Positions 8,704 to 18,600 are shown, counted from the stretch's first letter. The stretch is 64,000 bases of DNA from Thermobifida cellulosilytica TB100 (GCF_001517975.1 NZ_KQ950184.1:169029-233028), one strand, 5' to 3'. Numbers and translations are program-made. The notes: generated by a model not told the origin, from the letters alone.

Positions 8704-9267
8704 GTGAGTATGCAGCGGGAAGCCCCGGACGACGGCGAGGGTCGGCAGACGCGCGGCCCCGACGGACTCCAGCGGTTGTGGACCCCGCACCGCATGGCCT
8801 ACATCAAGGGCGAGAACAAGCCCAAGGGCACGGCGGCGGGGGAGGACTGCCCGTTCTGCCGCGCCCCCGGCCTGCCGGACGAGGAAGGGCTGGTGCTGGC
8901 CCGCGGCAAGACCGCCTTCGCACTGCTCAACCTCTACCCCTACAACAGCGGGCACCTCATGGTCTGCCCCTACCGGCACGTCGCCGACTACACCGAACTC
9001 GACGAGACCGAGACCGCCGAGATCGCCTCGCTCACCCAGGCCGGCATCACCGCGCTGCGCTCCGCCTACGGGGCGCAGGGCTGCAACGTCGGCATGAACC
9101 TGGGCGTGGCCGCGGGCGCAGGCATCGCCGCCCACCTCCACCAGCACGTCGTCCCCCGCTGGGGCGGCGACACCAACTTCATGCCGGTGGTGGGGCAGAC
9201 CAAGGTGCTGCCCGAGATGCTCGACCAGACCCGCGAACAGCTCGTCGCCCACTGGCCGCGGCCATGA
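8704..9267 (+). CDS. HIT-domain protein, Ap4A phosphorylase-like (Rv2613c type)
   Basis: 187 residues. The histidine triad is AHLHQHVVPRW (HxHxHxx); the N-terminal CPFCRAPGLPDEEG supplies a Cys pair and LNLYPYNSGHLMVCPYRHV is the HIT core. The Mycobacterium homologue (Rv2613c, next to pgsA) degrades diadenosine tetraphosphate by phosphorolysis; position here between thrS and pgsA supports orthology. Starts at GTG 8704 or ATG 8710; AAAGG lies upstream of both. The stop overlaps the next ATG (ATGA), implying translational coupling. Confidence 0.87.
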   Translation: MSMQREAPDDGEGRQTRGPDGLQRLWTPHRMAYIKGENKPKGTAAGEDCPFCRAPGLPDEEGLVLARGKTAFALLNLYPYNSGHLMVCPYRHVADYTELDETETAEIASLTQAGITALRSAYGAQGCNVGMNLGVAAGAGIAAHLHQHVVPRWGGDTNFMPVVGQTKVLPEMLDQTREQLVAHWPRP

Positions 9268-9638
9268 CCGCCCCGGTGCTCGTCTACGACGGGGAGTGCG
9301 GCTTCTGCCTCTCCTGGGTGCGCGCCGTCGAACGCCGGGTCACCGACGGCAGCGGAGTGCGCAGTGCCGCCTGGCAGGAGCTCGACCTCGCCGAGCCGCT
9401 GCGGCGGCGCGCCCGCGAGGAGGCGCTGCTGCTGCACCCGGACGGGCGCCGCGTCTGGGGCGGTGTGGACGCCGCCGCGGTACTCCTGCTCAACAGCACC
9501 CACCCGTACTGGTGGCCGGTCGGCTCCCTGCTGCGCCGTCCGCTCGCGCGTCTTCTGGGCGCGGCCGCCTACCGCTGGGTCGCCCGCAATCGCAGCCGAC
9601 TCCCGGGCGCTCCGGCACGCTGGACAACCGGAAAGTGA
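9264..9638 (+). CDS. DCC-family thiol-disulfide oxidoreductase-like protein (DUF393)
   Basis: 124 residues beginning with VLVYDGECGFCLSWVRAVERR. This is the DxxCxxC signature of the DCC family, thought to have a thioredoxin-like fold with a redox-active CxxC. The C-terminus WVARNRSRLPG is also typical. It overlaps the HIT gene by four bases and precedes pgsA, so all three are probably co-transcribed. Substrate and redox partner are unknown. Confidence 0.85.
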   Translation: MTAPVLVYDGECGFCLSWVRAVERRVTDGSGVRSAAWQELDLAEPLRRRAREEALLLHPDGRRVWGGVDAAAVLLLNSTHPYWWPVGSLLRRPLARLLGAAAYRWVARNRSRLPGAPARWTTGK

Positions 9639-9703
9639 GTCCCCCGTGCTCAGGTGATGCAGTTCCGATGACCGGAGCCCAACTCCACGACGATGAAGAG
9701 ATC

Positions 9704-10339
9704 ATGCTGAGAATCCTGCGTCCCGTCACCGCCCGACTGCTCGCGCCCATCGGCCGTGGCCTCGTGCGCGTCGGCATCACTCCGAACACGGTCACACTCG
9801 TGGGAACCGCCGGCGTCGTCATCAGCTCGCTGGTGTTCTATCCCCTGGGCGAGCTCTACATCGGCACCCTCGTCATCGCGTTCTTCGCGCTGTTCGACAT
9901 GCTCGACGGAGCGGTCGCCCGCGCCTCCGGGGAGACCAGCCGCTGGGGCGCGTTCCTCGACTCCACCCTGGACCGGCTCTCCGACGCCGCCGTCTTCGCG
10001 GGGCTGCTGGTGTGGCTCATCGACGGCGGACGAGACGAGGTCCTGGCCTGGCTGTCCCTGTTCTGCCTGATCACCGGATTCGGGGTGTCCTACATCAAGG
10101 CGCGCGCCGAATCCCTGGGCGCCAACTGCGACGTCGGCATCGCCGAACGCACCGAACGCTTCATCATCATCCTGGTCGCGGTCGGCCTGCACGGACTCGG
10201 CGTCCCCTACGTCTTGGCCGCCGGACTGTGGCTGCTGTCCGTCCTCAACGCCGTCACCATCGTGCAGCGCCTGATCGAGACCCGTATCCGCCTCACCGAC
10301 CCCGAGGACAGGACCCTCAAGGAGACCGAGACTTCCTGA
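9704..10339 (+). CDS. pgsA: CDP-alcohol phosphatidyltransferase, phosphatidylinositol phosphate synthase
   Basis: About 211 residues. It joins inositol phosphate to CDP-diacylglycerol at the membrane, the first step toward phosphatidylinositol and PIMs. The CDP-alcohol phosphotransferase motif is present as DGAVARASGETSRWGAFLDSTLDR (read from position 9907; DGxxAR…GxxxDxxxD), with several membrane helices. SYIKARAESLG and ERTERFIII match mycobacterial PgsA1. ATG at 9668 is in frame 12 codons upstream; 9704 better matches family N-termini (LLAPIGRGLVRVGITPN). It is followed two bases later by the acyltransferase gene, matching the mycobacterial Rv2612c-Rv2611c-pimA order. Confidence 0.9.
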   Translation: MLRILRPVTARLLAPIGRGLVRVGITPNTVTLVGTAGVVISSLVFYPLGELYIGTLVIAFFALFDMLDGAVARASGETSRWGAFLDSTLDRLSDAAVFAGLLVWLIDGGRDEVLAWLSLFCLITGFGVSYIKARAESLGANCDVGIAERTERFIIILVAVGLHGLGVPYVLAAGLWLLSVLNAVTIVQRLIETRIRLTDPEDRTLKETETS

Positions 10340-10341
10340 CC

Positions 10342-11265
10342 ATGCGTCCCGCCACCACGGACCGCGCGGTCGCCGCGGCCTACTCGCTGGGCTGGGCCCT
10401 CGTCCGGCACCTGCCCGAACGGGTCGGACGGTGGGCGTTCACCAGGATCGCCGACCACACGTGGCGGCGCCGCCCGAGCGGGGTCCGCCAACTGGAGGCG
10501 AACCTGCGCCGCCTCCTGGGCCCCGAGGCCACCCAGGCCGAACTGCGCGCCCTGTCCCGGGCGAGCGTCCGCTCCTACCTGCGCTACTGGTACGAACTGT
10601 TCCGCCTGCCCGCGATGGACCCCGGCGACCTCCTCGACCGCACCCTCAGCAGCGGGGTCGACAGACTGGAGGCGCACCTGGCGGCGGGCCGCGGCGTCGT
10701 CGCCGCCCTGCCGCACATGGGCAACTGGGACCACGCGGGAGCCTGGATCACCCTGCGCGGCTTCCCGCTGACCACGGTCGCCGAGCGGCTGCGCCCCGAG
10801 ACCCTGTTCCGGCGGTTCACCGCGGTCCGCGAAGGACTGGGCATGGAAGTCCTGCCCCTCACCGGCGGCACCGCCAACACGGCCGGAACCCTCGCCCGCC
10901 GGCTCCGCGCGGGCGGCCTGGTGTGCCTGCTGGCCGACCGCGACCTCACCGCGCAGGGCGTCGAGGTCACCTTCTTCGGGGAGCGGGCGCGGATGCCCGC
11001 CGGGCCCGCCGCGCTGGCGCTGAGCACGGGCGCGGCGCTCATGCCCGTGTCGCTGTGGTTCGACGGACCGCACTGGGGCATCCGGGTACACGAGGAGATC
11101 GCACCGCCCTCCCACGGGGACCGCGCCTCCCGGATCCGCGCGATGACCCAGGAGCTGGCCTGCGTCTTCGAACAGGAGATCGCCGCACACCCCGAGGACT
11201 GGCACATGATGCAACCCGTGTTCACCGCCGACCTCACCGGACCGACGGACGGGGCGGGCCGATGA
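10342..11265 (+). CDS. Phosphatidylinositol mannoside acyltransferase (PatA-like)
   Basis: 307 residues of the LpxL/HtrB acyltransferase family. The catalytic HxxxxD is HMGNWD, and CLLADRDLTAQGVEVTFFGERARMPAGPA is the second conserved block. In mycobacteria the enzyme at this locus (Rv2611c) acylates the mannose of PIM1 from acyl-CoA on the cytoplasmic membrane face. The position between pgsA and pimA makes that role likely. It overlaps pimA by four bases. Confidence 0.88.
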   Translation: MRPATTDRAVAAAYSLGWALVRHLPERVGRWAFTRIADHTWRRRPSGVRQLEANLRRLLGPEATQAELRALSRASVRSYLRYWYELFRLPAMDPGDLLDRTLSSGVDRLEAHLAAGRGVVAALPHMGNWDHAGAWITLRGFPLTTVAERLRPETLFRRFTAVREGLGMEVLPLTGGTANTAGTLARRLRAGGLVCLLADRDLTAQGVEVTFFGERARMPAGPAALALSTGAALMPVSLWFDGPHWGIRVHEEIAPPSHGDRASRIRAMTQELACVFEQEIAAHPEDWHMMQPVFTADLTGPTDGAGR

Positions 11266-12401
11266 GGGTCGGCCTGGTCTGCCCCTACACCTGGGACGTC
11301 CCCGGCGGGGTGCAGCAGCACGTCGGCGACCTCGCCGAGGCGCTCATGGAGCTCGGACACGAGGTGTCGGTGCTGGCTCCCTGCGACTCCGACACCGAAC
11401 TGCCCGCCCACATCGTCTCCGCGGGCCGGGCCGTCCCGGTGCCCTACAACGGGTCGGTGGCCCGCCTCGCCTTCGGGCTGCGCGCCGCCAACCGCGTCCG
11501 CCGCTGGATCCGCGAGGGCGCCTTCGACGTGCTGCACGTCCACGAGCCCGCCGCGCCCAGCCTGTCCCTGCTGGCCTGCTGGGTCGCCGACGGTCCCATC
11601 GTGGCGACCTGCCACACCTCCAACCCGCGCTCCCGCGCCATGGCCGCCTCCGCCGGCATGCTGAAGACCGCGCTGGAGAAGGTCAACGGCAGCATCGCCG
11701 TCTCCGAGGCCGCCCGCAAGACCCTGGTCGAGCACCTGGGCGGCGACGCCGTGCTCATCCCCAACGGGGTCTGGGTGCGCCGCTACGCCGACGCCGAACC
11801 GCTGCCCGGCTGGCCCGGTCCGGGCGGGGCGATCGGCTTCCTCGGCCGCATGGACGAGCCCCGCAAAGGGCTGGCGGTGCTCCTGGAGGCCTTCAACGAC
11901 CTGGGCCGCCGTCGCCCCGGACTGCGGCTGCTGCTCGCCGGCCCCGGCGACGCCGACGAGGCGCGCGCCCGCGTCGCGCCGGACCTGCGGGACCGGGTGA
12001 CCGTCCTGGGACGGGTCAGCGAGGCCGACAAGGCGCGCGTCTACCACTCCGTCGACGTCTTCTGCGCGCCCAACCTGGGCGGCGAGAGCTTCGGGATCGT
12101 CCTGACCGAGGCCATGGCCTCCGGCGCGGCCGTCCTGGCCAGCGACATCCCCGCCTTCCGGCACGTGCTGCGCGACGGCGCCGCCGGGGAGCTCTTCACC
12201 GTCGCCGACGCCGGATCGCTCGCACGCCGCGCCGCCGCGCTGCTGGACGACCCGGCGCGCCGCCAGGAGCTGTCCCGGGCCGCGCGCCGGGCCGTGCGCG
12301 CCTACGACTGGCCTGCCGTCGCCGCCGACGTGGTGCGCGTGTACCAGACGGTGCTGCCCGCCGGGGTCGGCGGACTGGTGGGGGCGGGGACCGACCGGTG
12401 A
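11262..12401 (+). CDS. pimA: Phosphatidylinositol alpha-mannosyltransferase (GT4)
   Basis: 379 residues, GT-B fold. The N-terminal GLVCPYTWDVPGGVQQHV forms the acceptor loop typical of PimA, CHTSNPRS follows, and the C-terminal domain has GFLGRMDEPRKGL and GESFGIVLTEAMASGAAVLAS, the EX7E motif that binds GDP-mannose. It transfers the first mannose to phosphatidylinositol. The ATG overlaps the acyltransferase stop, and its own stop overlaps the next gene's GTG, so the module is translationally coupled. Confidence 0.92.
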   Translation: MRVGLVCPYTWDVPGGVQQHVGDLAEALMELGHEVSVLAPCDSDTELPAHIVSAGRAVPVPYNGSVARLAFGLRAANRVRRWIREGAFDVLHVHEPAAPSLSLLACWVADGPIVATCHTSNPRSRAMAASAGMLKTALEKVNGSIAVSEAARKTLVEHLGGDAVLIPNGVWVRRYADAEPLPGWPGPGGAIGFLGRMDEPRKGLAVLLEAFNDLGRRRPGLRLLLAGPGDADEARARVAPDLRDRVTVLGRVSEADKARVYHSVDVFCAPNLGGESFGIVLTEAMASGAAVLASDIPAFRHVLRDGAAGELFTVADAGSLARRAAALLDDPARRQELSRAARRAVRAYDWPAVAADVVRVYQTVLPAGVGGLVGAGTDR

Positions 12402-12955
12402 CCGAGGTGCTCGCCGTCGTCTGCACCCTGCTGGTGGTGCTGGCGGTCTCCTTCTACCTGTCGTGGCGGGCCAGCCGGCTGGACCGGCTGCACACCCGGC
12501 TGGAGACCGCGCAGGCCGCCCTCGACGCCGCACTGGCCCGCCGCGGCGCGGTGGTGGGCGAGCTGGCCGCCTCCGGGGTGCTGGGACCGGCCGCCGGGGT
12601 GCTGCTCTCCGACGCCGCGGCCCGGGCCCGGCGCGCCGAGGACCGCGCCGAGCGCGAGGTCGCGGAGAGCAACCTCTCCCGGGTCCTGCGCGCGGTCCTC
12701 GCCGAGGCCGGGGATCTTGCCGCCGACGGCGACCTGCTCGCCGAGGTGCACGCCGCGGCCCGACACGTCCACATCGCCCGCCGCTTCTACAACGACACGG
12801 TCACCGCCGTCCACACGGCCCGCTCCTCACGCCTGGTCGGGGTCCTGCACCTGGCCGGGCACGCGCGGCTGCCCGCCTACTTCGAGATGGACGACGAGCC
12901 CCCGGGGCTTCCCGACCCGCACTGGCCGGATCCGGAAGGCGGGAATGACCGGTGA
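12398..12955 (+). CDS. Conserved membrane-anchored protein after pimA (LemA-like layout)
   Basis: 185 residues. One N-terminal membrane segment (VLAVVCTLLVVLAVSFYLSW) is followed by a long helical region rich in Arg/Ala (coiled-coil-like, about 27-120), then AARHVHIARRFYNDTVTAVH. The RRFYNDTV block resembles LemA-family proteins. An unnamed protein occupies this place after pimA in many actinobacteria. Starts with GTG overlapping the pimA stop. Function unknown; a role near PIM synthesis is only suggested by position. Confidence 0.7.
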   Translation: MTEVLAVVCTLLVVLAVSFYLSWRASRLDRLHTRLETAQAALDAALARRGAVVGELAASGVLGPAAGVLLSDAAARARRAEDRAEREVAESNLSRVLRAVLAEAGDLAADGDLLAEVHAAARHVHIARRFYNDTVTAVHTARSSRLVGVLHLAGHARLPAYFEMDDEPPGLPDPHWPDPEGGNDR

Positions 12956-13160
12956 CAGCGCGGTGTTGTGCCAACGGGTCGCCACTGTGGCGCAAACCTG
13001 CCGCCTGGCACGCCGGAATGTCCGCAAAAACGGACAAAACCGGATCTACCATTGAGAGTGCGGGTGAGGGAGCCGCCGCAGACGGCACACGTCCCACCCA
13101 ATAAGATCCTCCTCGCATCGAGGCGATAGTCGTGTCCATCGAGAACCTGGAGCTGCAGTC

Positions 13161-14072
13161 GTGACCAACACCGCCGAGAACACAACCGAAAGCACGGTCG
13201 GCACCGATCGCGTCAAGCGCGGAATGGCCGAGCAGCTCAAGGGCGGTGTGATCATGGACGTGGTCACGCCGGAGCAGGCCAAGATCGCCGAGGACGCCGG
13301 TGCGGTCGCGGTCATGGCCCTGGAGCGTGTTCCCGCCGACATCCGCAGGGACGGCGGCGTGGCCCGCATGTCCGACCCGGACATGATCGAGGGCATCATC
13401 AACGCCGTCTCCATCCCCGTCATGGCCAAGGTCCGCATCGGCCACTTCGTCGAGGCGCAGGTCCTCCAGGCGCTGAACGTGGACTTCATCGACGAGTCCG
13501 AGGTGCTCACCCCGGCCGACGAGTCCTACCACATCAACAAGTGGGACTTCACCGTGCCGTTCGTGTGCGGCGCCACCAACCTGGGCGAGGCGCTGCGCCG
13601 CATCGCCGAGGGCGCGGCCATGATCCGCTCCAAGGGCGAGGCCGGCACCGGCAACGTCGTCGAGGCCGTCCGCCACATGCGGCAGATCCGCTCCGAGATC
13701 CGGCGGCTCACCCAGCTCGACGACGCCGAGCTGTTCGGCGCCGCCAAGGAGCTGCGCGCCCCCTACGAGATCGTCAAGGAGGTCGCGCGCGAGGGCAAGC
13801 TGCCCGTCCCGCTGTTCTCCGCCGGAGGCGTGGCCACCCCCGCCGACGCCGCGCTGATGCGCCAGCTCGGCGCCGAGAGCGTCTTCGTCGGCTCGGGCAT
13901 CTTCAAGTCCGGCGACCCGGTCAAGCGCGCCAAGGCCATCGTCGAGGCCACCACCGCCTACGACGACCCGGCCGTCATCGCCAAGGTCTCCCGCGGCCTG
14001 GGCGAGGCCATGGTCGGCATCAACCTCGACGAGCTTGACGCCTCCCAGCGCTACGCGGGACGCGGCTGGTAG
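13161..14072 (+). CDS. pdxS: Pyridoxal 5'-phosphate synthase lyase subunit
   Basis: 303 residues. It condenses ribose 5-phosphate, glyceraldehyde 3-phosphate and glutamine-derived ammonia to PLP together with PdxT. Diagnostic blocks are [58 protein letters not shown] and RLGAES-type [19 protein letters not shown]. The protein forms a TIM barrel assembling as a dodecamer. The GTG at 13161 has GGAG 8 bases upstream. A 205-base spacer precedes it, so pdxS probably has its own promoter. pdxT follows after about 290 bases with a hairpin between, which may lower pdxT expression relative to pdxS. Confidence 0.97.
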   Translation: MTNTAENTTESTVGTDRVKRGMAEQLKGGVIMDVVTPEQAKIAEDAGAVAVMALERVPADIRRDGGVARMSDPDMIEGIINAVSIPVMAKVRIGHFVEAQVLQALNVDFIDESEVLTPADESYHINKWDFTVPFVCGATNLGEALRRIAEGAAMIRSKGEAGTGNVVEAVRHMRQIRSEIRRLTQLDDAELFGAAKELRAPYEIVKEVAREGKLPVPLFSAGGVATPADAALMRQLGAESVFVGSGIFKSGDPVKRAKAIVEATTAYDDPAVIAKVSRGLGEAMVGINLDELDASQRYAGRGW

Positions 14073-14079
14073 ACCTACC

Positions 14080-14121
14080 GCGGGCGGGGCACCCGGCGAA
14101 GGAGCCGGGAGCCCCGCCCGC
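14080..14121 (+). terminator. Stem-loop between pdxS and pdxT
   Basis: 14080-14090 pairs with 14111-14121 (11 bp), with a nested CCCGG/CCGGG stem in the loop. It begins 8 bases after the pdxS stop, with no T run. It could end or attenuate the pdxS transcript. Confidence 0.55.
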
Positions 14122-14358
14122 TCGGCGAAGAGCACGGTCCCGGGCGCAGAGCCGGACGGCCTCCGCAGCGGGCCGCCGCGCGGCGGCCCCGGGGCTCCTC
14201 CGGCACGCACCGCACCCAACCCGGCGCCCCGCGCCGTCCCGCGCGTTCCACCGCACCGCCTACCCTGGAGAACGCGGGACGGCGTCTCGGGCGCGGCCCG
14301 CGCCGCCGAACAGCACGTCGGCGGGCCGAGCAGCACGAGCAGTCAGCGAGGTCGTCCC

Positions 14359-14964
14359 TTGTCGTCCGTCCCACCCGTCATCGGAGTGCTCGCCCTCCAG
14401 GGCGACGTCCGCGAGCACGTCCAGGCCCTGGAGCAGGTGGGCGCCCGTGCGCGCGGCGTCCGCCGTCCCGACGAACTCGACTCCATCGACGGACTGGTCA
14501 TCCCCGGCGGGGAGTCCACCACCATGTGGCGGCTGGCCGTCTCCTTTGACATGCTCGAACCGCTGCGCAAGTGCATCGCGGCGGGAATGCCCGCCTACGG
14601 CACCTGCGCGGGCATGATCATGCTGGCCGACCGGATCGAAGGCGGAGTCCCCGGACAGCAGACCGTCGGCGGGATCGACATGACGGTGCGGCGCAACGCC
14701 TTCGGACGCCAGGTCGAGTCCTTCGAAGCGCCGGTCGAGCTGGCCGGAGTGGACGGCGGCCCCGTCGAGGCCGTCTTCATCCGCGCCCCCTGGGTCGAGT
14801 CGGTCGGCGAGTCCGCCGAGGTGCTCGGACACGTCTCCCGCGGGGAGCAGGCGGGTAGGATCGTCGCGGTGCGGCAGGGGAGGCTGCTGGCGACCTCGTT
14901 CCACCCCGAACTCACCGGTGACACCCGTGTCCACCGGCTCTTCGTCGACATGGTGAAAGGATAG
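14359..14964 (+). CDS. pdxT: Pyridoxal 5'-phosphate synthase glutaminase subunit
   Basis: 201 residues. Class I glutamine amidotransferase that supplies ammonia to PdxS. The nucleophile lies in YGTCAGMI and the His-Glu pair in [18 protein letters not shown] is the family's PGGEST block. The likely start is TTG at 14359, 8 bases after a GCGAGG site. The family begins at [14 protein letters not shown], and no ATG or GTG lies close enough; the open frame upstream to 14035 has unrelated sequence. yebC starts two bases after the stop. Confidence 0.94.
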   Translation: MSSVPPVIGVLALQGDVREHVQALEQVGARARGVRRPDELDSIDGLVIPGGESTTMWRLAVSFDMLEPLRKCIAAGMPAYGTCAGMIMLADRIEGGVPGQQTVGGIDMTVRRNAFGRQVESFEAPVELAGVDGGPVEAVFIRAPWVESVGESAEVLGHVSRGEQAGRIVAVRQGRLLATSFHPELTGDTRVHRLFVDMVKG

Positions 14965-14966
14965 GC

Positions 14967-15716
14967 ATGGCCGGCCACTCCAAATGGGCCACCACCAAGC
15001 ACAAGAAAGCCGTCATCGACGCCAGGCGAGGCAAGCTCTTCGCGAAGCTGATCAAGAACATCGAGGTGGCGGCACGCACCGGAGGCGGCGACCCCGAGGG
15101 CAACCCGACGCTCTACGACGCCATCCAGAAGGCCAAGAAGAACTCGGTCCCGCTGGACAACATCGAGCGCGCCCGCAAGCGCGGCGCCGGTGAGGAGGCG
15201 GGCGGCGCCGACTGGCAGACCGTCATGTACGAGGGCTACGCTCCCGGCGGTGTCGCCCTGCTGGTCGAGTGCCTCACCGACAACCGCAACCGCGCCGCCT
15301 CCGAGGTGCGTGTGGCGGTCACCCGCAACGGCGGGTCCATGGCCGACGCGGGCTCGGTGTCCTACCTGTTCAACCGCAAGGGCGTGGTGATCGTCCCCAA
15401 GGAGGGCACCACCGAGGACGACGTCACCCTCGCGGTGCTCGAAGCCGGTGCCGAGGACGTCAACGACCTGGGCGACTCCTTCGAGATCGTCTGCGAGGCC
15501 AGCGACCTCGTCGCGGTGCGCACCGCCCTGCAGGAGGCCGGCATCGAGTACGAGTCCGCCGAGGCGAGCTTCCTGCCGAGCATGGAGGTCCCCCTCGACG
15601 AGGAGGGCGCCAAGAAGGTGCTGCGCCTCGTGGAGGCCCTGGAGGACTCCGACGACGTGCAGAACGTCTACACCAACGCCGACATCCCCGACGAGGTCAT
15701 GGCGAAGATCAGTTGA
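14967..15716 (+). CDS. YebC/PmpR family transcriptional regulatory / translation-associated protein
   Basis: 249 residues, standard length. The family signature [22 protein letters not shown] (read from 14967) and [22 protein letters not shown] are present. YebC proteins were annotated as regulators; some members act on ribosomes stalled at proline stretches. It lies between pdxT and ruvC, its usual actinobacterial place. Start ATG has AAAGGA upstream overlapping the end of pdxT. Confidence 0.95.
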   Translation: MAGHSKWATTKHKKAVIDARRGKLFAKLIKNIEVAARTGGGDPEGNPTLYDAIQKAKKNSVPLDNIERARKRGAGEEAGGADWQTVMYEGYAPGGVALLVECLTDNRNRAASEVRVAVTRNGGSMADAGSVSYLFNRKGVVIVPKEGTTEDDVTLAVLEAGAEDVNDLGDSFEIVCEASDLVAVRTALQEAGIEYESAEASFLPSMEVPLDEEGAKKVLRLVEALEDSDDVQNVYTNADIPDEVMAKIS

Positions 15717-15807
15717 TCCGCCCCTCCCGTTCACGCACGCCCCGGCACGGTCCGGGGCGCGCGTGTTTTCCGGGTACGCCAGGAGAGGCGGCGGACGGTA
15801 GGCTCTG

Positions 15808-15821
15808 CGAACGAGCGTTCG
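15808..15821. promoter_or_regulatory. LexA binding site (SOS box) upstream of ruvC
   Basis: CGAACGAGCGTTCG matches the Gram-positive/actinobacterial consensus CGAAC-RNRY-GTTCG at every defined position and lies 17 bases before the ruvC start. LexA control of ruvCAB is known in mycobacteria. Confidence 0.85.
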
Positions 15822-15837
15822 AGAAAACGGGGGAGCA

Positions 15838-16386
15838 GTGCGCGTACTGGGAATCGACCCGGGTCTGACCCGCTGCGGCGTGGGTGTGGTCGACGGCGCC
15901 GTCGGCCGCACGCTCACCCTGGTCGCCGCGGGCGCCGTGCGCACCCCCGCCGACGAGGAGCTCCCCGCGCGCCTGCTCGGTGTCGAACAGGGCATCGAGC
16001 AGTGGCTCGACGACTACCGGCCCGACGCGGTCGCGGTGGAACGGGTCTTCGCCCAGCACAACGTGCGCACCGTCATGGGCACCGCTCAGGCCGGAGCCAT
16101 CGCCGTGGTCTGCGCCGCACGCCGCGGCCTGCCCGTCGCCCTGCACACCCCCAGCGAGGTCAAGGCCGCCATCACCGGAAGCGGACGGGCCGACAAGGCC
16201 CAGGTGGGCGCCATGGTCGCCCGCATCCTGCGGCTCGACGGCCCGCCCCGGCCCGCCGACGCCGCCGACGCGGTGGCCCTGGCCATCTGCCACCTGTGGC
16301 GCGGCAGCGCCCAGGCCCACCTCGCCCGGGCCCGCCAGGAGTTCGCCCGTCGGATCGAGACCGCACGCCAGGCCCACGGCCTGTGA
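15838..16386 (+). CDS. ruvC: Crossover junction endodeoxyribonuclease
   Basis: 182 residues. It resolves Holliday junctions with RuvAB. Catalytic acidic residues are in [13 protein letters not shown] (Asp near residue 7), [10 protein letters not shown] (Glu) and [15 protein letters not shown] (Asp pair). The GTG at 15838 directly follows a GGGGGAGC ribosome site. First gene of ruvCAB and preceded by a perfect SOS box, so induced by DNA damage by inference. Confidence 0.96.
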   Translation: MRVLGIDPGLTRCGVGVVDGAVGRTLTLVAAGAVRTPADEELPARLLGVEQGIEQWLDDYRPDAVAVERVFAQHNVRTVMGTAQAGAIAVVCAARRGLPVALHTPSEVKAAITGSGRADKAQVGAMVARILRLDGPPRPADAADAVALAICHLWRGSAQAHLARARQEFARRIETARQAHGL

Positions 16387-16414
16387 ACCAGCACAGCACA
16401 GGGAGAGCACAACC

Positions 16415-17023
16415 GTGATCGCGTTCCTCAGCGGCCGGGTCGCGTCCCGCGGAGCCGGGACCGCGGTCATCGACGTGGGCGGCGTCGGCATGACCGTGCA
16501 CTGCACCCCGGCCACCCTGGCCCGGTTGCAGGTGGGAGAGCAGGCCACCGTCGCCACCGCCCTGGTGGTCCGGGAGGACTCCCTCACCCTGTTCGGCTTC
16601 GCCGACGAGGACGAGCGCGACACCTTCGAGCGCCTCCAGACCGCCGGAGGGGTCGGGCCGCGCCTCGCCCTGGCCATGCTCTCCGTCCACACCCCCGACG
16701 CGCTGCGCCGCGCCGTCGCCGCCGAGGACACCGCGGCGCTCACCCGCGTGCCGGGCATCGGCAGGAAGGGCGCCCAGCGCATCGTGCTGGAGCTGAAGGG
16801 CAAACTCGGCGAGCCCGTCGGGGGCGAGACGGCCGCCCCCGCGCAGCCCGCCGCGCAGGAGCCCCTGCCGTGGCGTCCGCAGGTGGTCTCCGGCCTGGTC
16901 AACCTGGGCTGGTCGACCCGCGAGGCCGAGGCCGCCGCCGACGCCGTCGCCGCCGAGGCGGGCGAGCAGGCCGACGTCGCCGCCCTGCTGCGCAGCGCCC
17001 TGCGCAGACTCAGCCGGGTCTAA
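16415..17023 (+). CDS. ruvA: Holliday junction branch migration DNA-binding subunit
   Basis: 202 residues. N-terminal OB fold (MIAFLSGRVASRG…VIDVGGVGMTVHC), a tandem helix-hairpin-helix region (LQTAGGVGPRLALAML and LTRVPGIGRKGAQRIVLELK), an Ala/Pro linker, and a C-terminal RuvB-binding domain (VVSGLVNLGWSTREAEAA). RuvA tetramers hold the junction for RuvB. GTG start with GGGAG upstream; 28 bases after ruvC. Confidence 0.96.
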   Translation: MIAFLSGRVASRGAGTAVIDVGGVGMTVHCTPATLARLQVGEQATVATALVVREDSLTLFGFADEDERDTFERLQTAGGVGPRLALAMLSVHTPDALRRAVAAEDTAALTRVPGIGRKGAQRIVLELKGKLGEPVGGETAAPAQPAAQEPLPWRPQVVSGLVNLGWSTREAEAAADAVAAEAGEQADVAALLRSALRRLSRV

Positions 17024-17035
17024 GGAGGCACCCTG

Positions 17036-18091
17036 ATGAGCGAACACGAACGGGACCTGGTGTCGCCGGAGGCCGCCCTGGACGACCACGCCGTCGAGGG
17101 CGCCCTGCGCCCCCGCACCCTCGACGAGTTCGTCGGCCAGGACCGCGTCCGCGAGCAGCTCGCCCTGGTGCTGCGCAGCGCCCAGCAGCGCGGCAGGGCG
17201 CCCGACCACATCCTGATGTCCGGCGGCCCCGGGCTCGGCAAGACCACACTGGCCATGATCATCGCCGCCGAACTGGGCGCCCCGCTGCGCATCACCTCGG
17301 GGCCCGCCATCGAGCGGTCCGGGGACCTCGCCGCGGTCCTGTCCACCCTGCGCGAGGGCGAGGTGCTGTTCCTCGACGAGATCCACCGCATGGCCCGCCC
17401 CGCCGAGGAGATGCTCTACGTCGCCATGGAGGACTTCCGGGTGGACGTCGTCGTCGGCAAGGGGCCCGGAGCCACCGCGATCCCCCTGGACATCGCCCCG
17501 TTCACCCTGGTCGGCGCCACCACCCGGGCCGGCATGCTGCCCGCCCCGCTGCGCGACCGGTTCGGGTTCGTCGCGCACATGGACTTCTACCGGCCCGAGG
17601 AGCTGGAGGTCATCCTGCGCCGCTCCGCCGGTCTGCTGGGCGCCCGCCTGGAGGACGACGCCGCCGCCGAGATCGCCCGCCGCTCCCGCGGCACCCCCCG
17701 CATCGCCAACCGGCTGCTGCGCCGGGTCCGCGACTACGCCCAGGTCCGCGGCGACGGGCGGCTGACCCTGGAGAGCGCCCGCGCCGCGCTCGACCTCTAC
17801 GAGGTCGACAACGAGGGACTGGACCGCCTGGACCGGGCCGTGCTGGACGCGCTGCTGCGCCGCTTCCGCGGCGGCCCCGTGGGGCTGTCCACCCTCGCGG
17901 TGTCGGTGGGGGAGGAGCCCGAGACGGTGGAGGTGGTCGCCGAGCCCTTCCTCGTCCGCTCGGGGTTCATCGCCCGCACCCCCCGCGGCCGCGTCGCCAC
18001 CCCCCAGGCGTGGGCCCACATGGGGCTGACCCCGCCGCCGGACGCCGCTTTCGGTGCGGCCGCGCTGTTCGACACCGATGAGGAGCCGTAG
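17036..18091 (+). CDS. ruvB: Holliday junction branch migration ATPase
   Basis: 351 residues. AAA+ motor: Walker [12 protein letters not shown], Walker B LFLDEIHR, sensor 1 [19 protein letters not shown], and the C-terminal winged helix [24 protein letters not shown]. It drives branch migration on RuvA-bound junctions. It starts 12 bases after ruvA with AAGGAGG upstream. Confidence 0.97.
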   Translation: MSEHERDLVSPEAALDDHAVEGALRPRTLDEFVGQDRVREQLALVLRSAQQRGRAPDHILMSGGPGLGKTTLAMIIAAELGAPLRITSGPAIERSGDLAAVLSTLREGEVLFLDEIHRMARPAEEMLYVAMEDFRVDVVVGKGPGATAIPLDIAPFTLVGATTRAGMLPAPLRDRFGFVAHMDFYRPEELEVILRRSAGLLGARLEDDAAAEIARRSRGTPRIANRLLRRVRDYAQVRGDGRLTLESARAALDLYEVDNEGLDRLDRAVLDALLRRFRGGPVGLSTLAVSVGEEPETVEVVAEPFLVRSGFIARTPRGRVATPQAWAHMGLTPPPDAAFGAAALFDTDEEP

Positions 18092-18228
18092 GCTGGCAGC
18101 ACGGGCGGCAGCATGCGCCCCGCTCCGGAGGGGACGCCCGAAGCGGACCGTTCGTTGACGGCAGCGTGCCCCTGACCGCAGCCGCGCCCGTCGGTGCGCG
18201 GCCACGAGAACCCAGAAAGGACGCCCCC

Positions 18229-18600
18229 GTGCAGGGCCTGATCACTCTCGCAGAGCAACAGCAGCAGAACCAGGGCGCCGGCCTGATCAGTCAACTGCTG
18301 ATGTTCGCCCTCATCATCGTCGTCTTCTACCTGCTGTTCTTCCGGCCGCAGCAGAAGCGTCGGCAGCAGGAGCTCCAGATGCAGAACTCGCTGACGCCGG
18401 GCACCGAGGTGCTGACCAAGGCGGGCATCTACGCCACCGTCGTCGAGGTCCACGACGGCGACGTCGAGCTGGAGATCTCCCCGGGAACCCGCATCCGCAT
18501 GGTCAAGGGCGGCGTGGGGGAGATCATCACCCGCCAGGAGCCCGACGCCGGCCAGCCCGAGGAGCGCCCCGACTCCGGCGACGACAGGGGCGACTCCTGA
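18229..18600 (+). CDS. yajC: Preprotein translocase auxiliary subunit YajC
   Basis: 123 residues. A single membrane helix (LISQLLMFALIIVVFYLLFF) is followed by RPQQKRRQQE and the cytoplasmic domain LTPGTEVLTKAGIYATVVEV. YajC associates with SecDF at the Sec translocon. The GTG at 18229 has AAAGGA eight bases upstream; a longer frame from 18166 is in leader sequence. Unusually, the next gene is apt rather than secD. Confidence 0.92.
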   Translation: MQGLITLAEQQQQNQGAGLISQLLMFALIIVVFYLLFFRPQQKRRQQELQMQNSLTPGTEVLTKAGIYATVVEVHDGDVELEISPGTRIRMVKGGVGEIITRQEPDAGQPEERPDSGDDRGDS

